Source: an uncultured Collinsella sp. (GTDB lineage Bacteria; Actinomycetota; Coriobacteriia; Coriobacteriales; Coriobacteriaceae). Taken from it: 6,758 nucleotides of DNA. Positions 5,892 through 6,758 of this stretch are shown one piece after another. How positions within the stretch are numbered: position 1 is the stretch's first letter; each line of letters starts with the position of its first letter. Where the stretch lies: NCBI GenBank assembly GCA_902491415.1, contig CABUHP010000096.1, forward strand, positions 1-6,758. The letters run 5' to 3'. The notes below the pieces were generated by a model that was not told the origin of the DNA, made no database searches, and worked only from the letters and a program-made list of their open reading frames with translations. The translations under genes and the position numbers were made by a program.

Positions 5892-6758
5892 ATGTCGTTT
5901 GGCAAGTTCTTTAAAGACGCGCTGCTTCCCGTCGCCGTGTGGACGTGCGGCGTGCTGCTGAGCTGCTTTGTGCTGACGGTCGCCGGTGCACCCGTCTCTA
6001 TCGTGGTCGTGGCGGTCGGCGTGTCCTTTATCTTTGGCATGCTTGGCATCGTGATCGAATACGCGCGCCGTCGTCGTTTTCTGCGCCAGCTGGAGCGTGC
6101 GGCAGAGGAGCTCGAGAGTCCCGCATGGGTGCAGGAGATGGTGCAATGTCCGACCTATGCCGAGGGCGAGCTCGAGTATGAGGTTTTGCGTCGGGTGGGC
6201 AAAACCGCTTGTGACGAGGTTGCCGAAGGCAGGCGCCAGACCGATGACTATCGCGACTATATCGAGAGCTGGGTCCACGAGGCCAAGCTGCCCCTGGCAG
6301 CAGCCCATCTGATTTTGGAAAACCTGGACGGCAGCGAAGACGATCTGTCGCGTGTGGATGACCTGGGCCGCGAGCTTGCCCGCGTGGAGCGCTATATCGA
6401 CCAGGCGCTGTACTATGCGCGCTCGGAAGTCGTGGAGCGCGACTACCTGATTCGCCGCTGGGATCTCAAAACCTTGGTGACGGGCGCGATTAAAGCCAAC
6501 GCGCGTGAGCTCATCGCGGCGCACGTGGCCCCGGTGTGCGAGAACCTCGACTTTGAGGTCTTTACCGACGAGAAGTGGCTCGAGTTTATTCTGGGCCAGC
6601 TCATTCAGAACAGCATTAAATATGCGCGTGAGGACGGCGCAAAGATCGTGTTTTCGGGTGCGTTGCTGGACGAGGGCCTGGCGAGCGAGCGCATCGAGCT
6701 TACCGTCGCGGACAACGGCTGCGGCATTGAAAAGGAACTGCTGCCGCATCTGTTTGAA
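5892..6758 (+). CDS. BceS-like intramembrane-sensing histidine kinase, 3' end missing
   Basis: The first 289 residues of a membrane sensor kinase that would phosphorylate the regulator encoded just upstream. Two hydrophobic segments (about 11-33 and 35-57) are joined by only a few residues, so there is almost no extracellular domain and no HAMP domain is apparent. The second segment ends in EYARRRR, a cytoplasmic anchor. Phospho-acceptor H129 lies in WVHEAKLPLAAAH, the variant H-box of BceS-type kinases. The ATPase domain shows QLIQNSIKYA (N-box, N240) and DNGCGI (G1 box, D274). The window ends shortly after, at LLPHLFE, so the later ATP-lid and G2 motifs are outside it. ATG 5892 has AGGGG (5881-5885) at 6 nt, overlapping the regulator's stop codon, which suggests translational coupling. 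BceRS-type pairs usually sense bacitracin- or lantibiotic-like peptides together with a BceAB-type ABC transporter; that transporter is not visible here. Confidence 0.93.
   Translation, partial: MSFGKFFKDALLPVAVWTCGVLLSCFVLTVAGAPVSIVVVAVGVSFIFGMLGIVIEYARRRRFLRQLERAAEELESPAWVQEMVQCPTYAEGELEYEVLRRVGKTACDEVAEGRRQTDDYRDYIESWVHEAKLPLAAAHLILENLDGSEDDLSRVDDLGRELARVERYIDQALYYARSEVVERDYLIRRWDLKTLVTGAIKANARELIAAHVAPVCENLDFEVFTDEKWLEFILGQLIQNSIKYAREDGAKIVFSGALLDEGLASERIELTVADNGCGIEKELLPHLFE

Noticed and set aside
5694..6749. A 351-codon open frame on the minus strand opposite the kinase gene
   Set aside because: The plus strand encodes clear kinase motifs (H-box, N-box, G1 box). The antisense frame is a codon-bias shadow.

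Overview
The window looks like chromosomal DNA from a high-G+C Gram-positive gut actinobacterium. My best guess is a Coriobacteriia member such as Collinsella. This is inferred from the strong G/C preference at third codon positions, clear AGGAGG-type ribosome binding sites, T-tailed GC-rich terminators and protein style. No database search was possible, so the genus is not proven.

Layout from left to right. Positions 57-1354 hold an IS3-family insertion sequence with recognisable 27-bp imperfect terminal inverted repeats. Its single transposase gene is broken by a one-base insertion near 891, which separates the first catalytic Asp from the second Asp and the Glu. About 280 bp of non-coding DNA follows, ending in a terminator-like hairpin. 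Next comes a minus-strand GNAT acetyltransferase (1635-2276) with a hairpin over its stop codon. A 277-bp divergent intergenic region separates it from purH (2554-4161), which encodes the complete bifunctional enzyme for the last two steps of de novo IMP synthesis. purH ends at a textbook intrinsic terminator. A gene for an unrecognised 243-residue protein (4243-4974) follows. The 236 bp after it contain a palindrome over the stop codon, a short direct repeat, a strong terminator and a long dyad. The window ends with a two-gene sensory operon: an OmpR/BceR-type response regulator (5211-5882) and, 9 bp later, a BceS-like intramembrane-sensing histidine kinase (5892 to the window edge, incomplete).

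How the genes relate. The regulator and kinase clearly form one two-component system. By analogy with BceRS-type systems, an ABC transporter for peptide antibiotics may lie beyond the right edge, but this window does not show it. purH, the GNAT gene and the unknown gene each seem to be separate transcription units. I found no convincing undescribed system. The most unusual items are the broken IS3 element with bipartite inverted repeats, the long dyad in front of the two-component operon and the unrecognised gene after purH.
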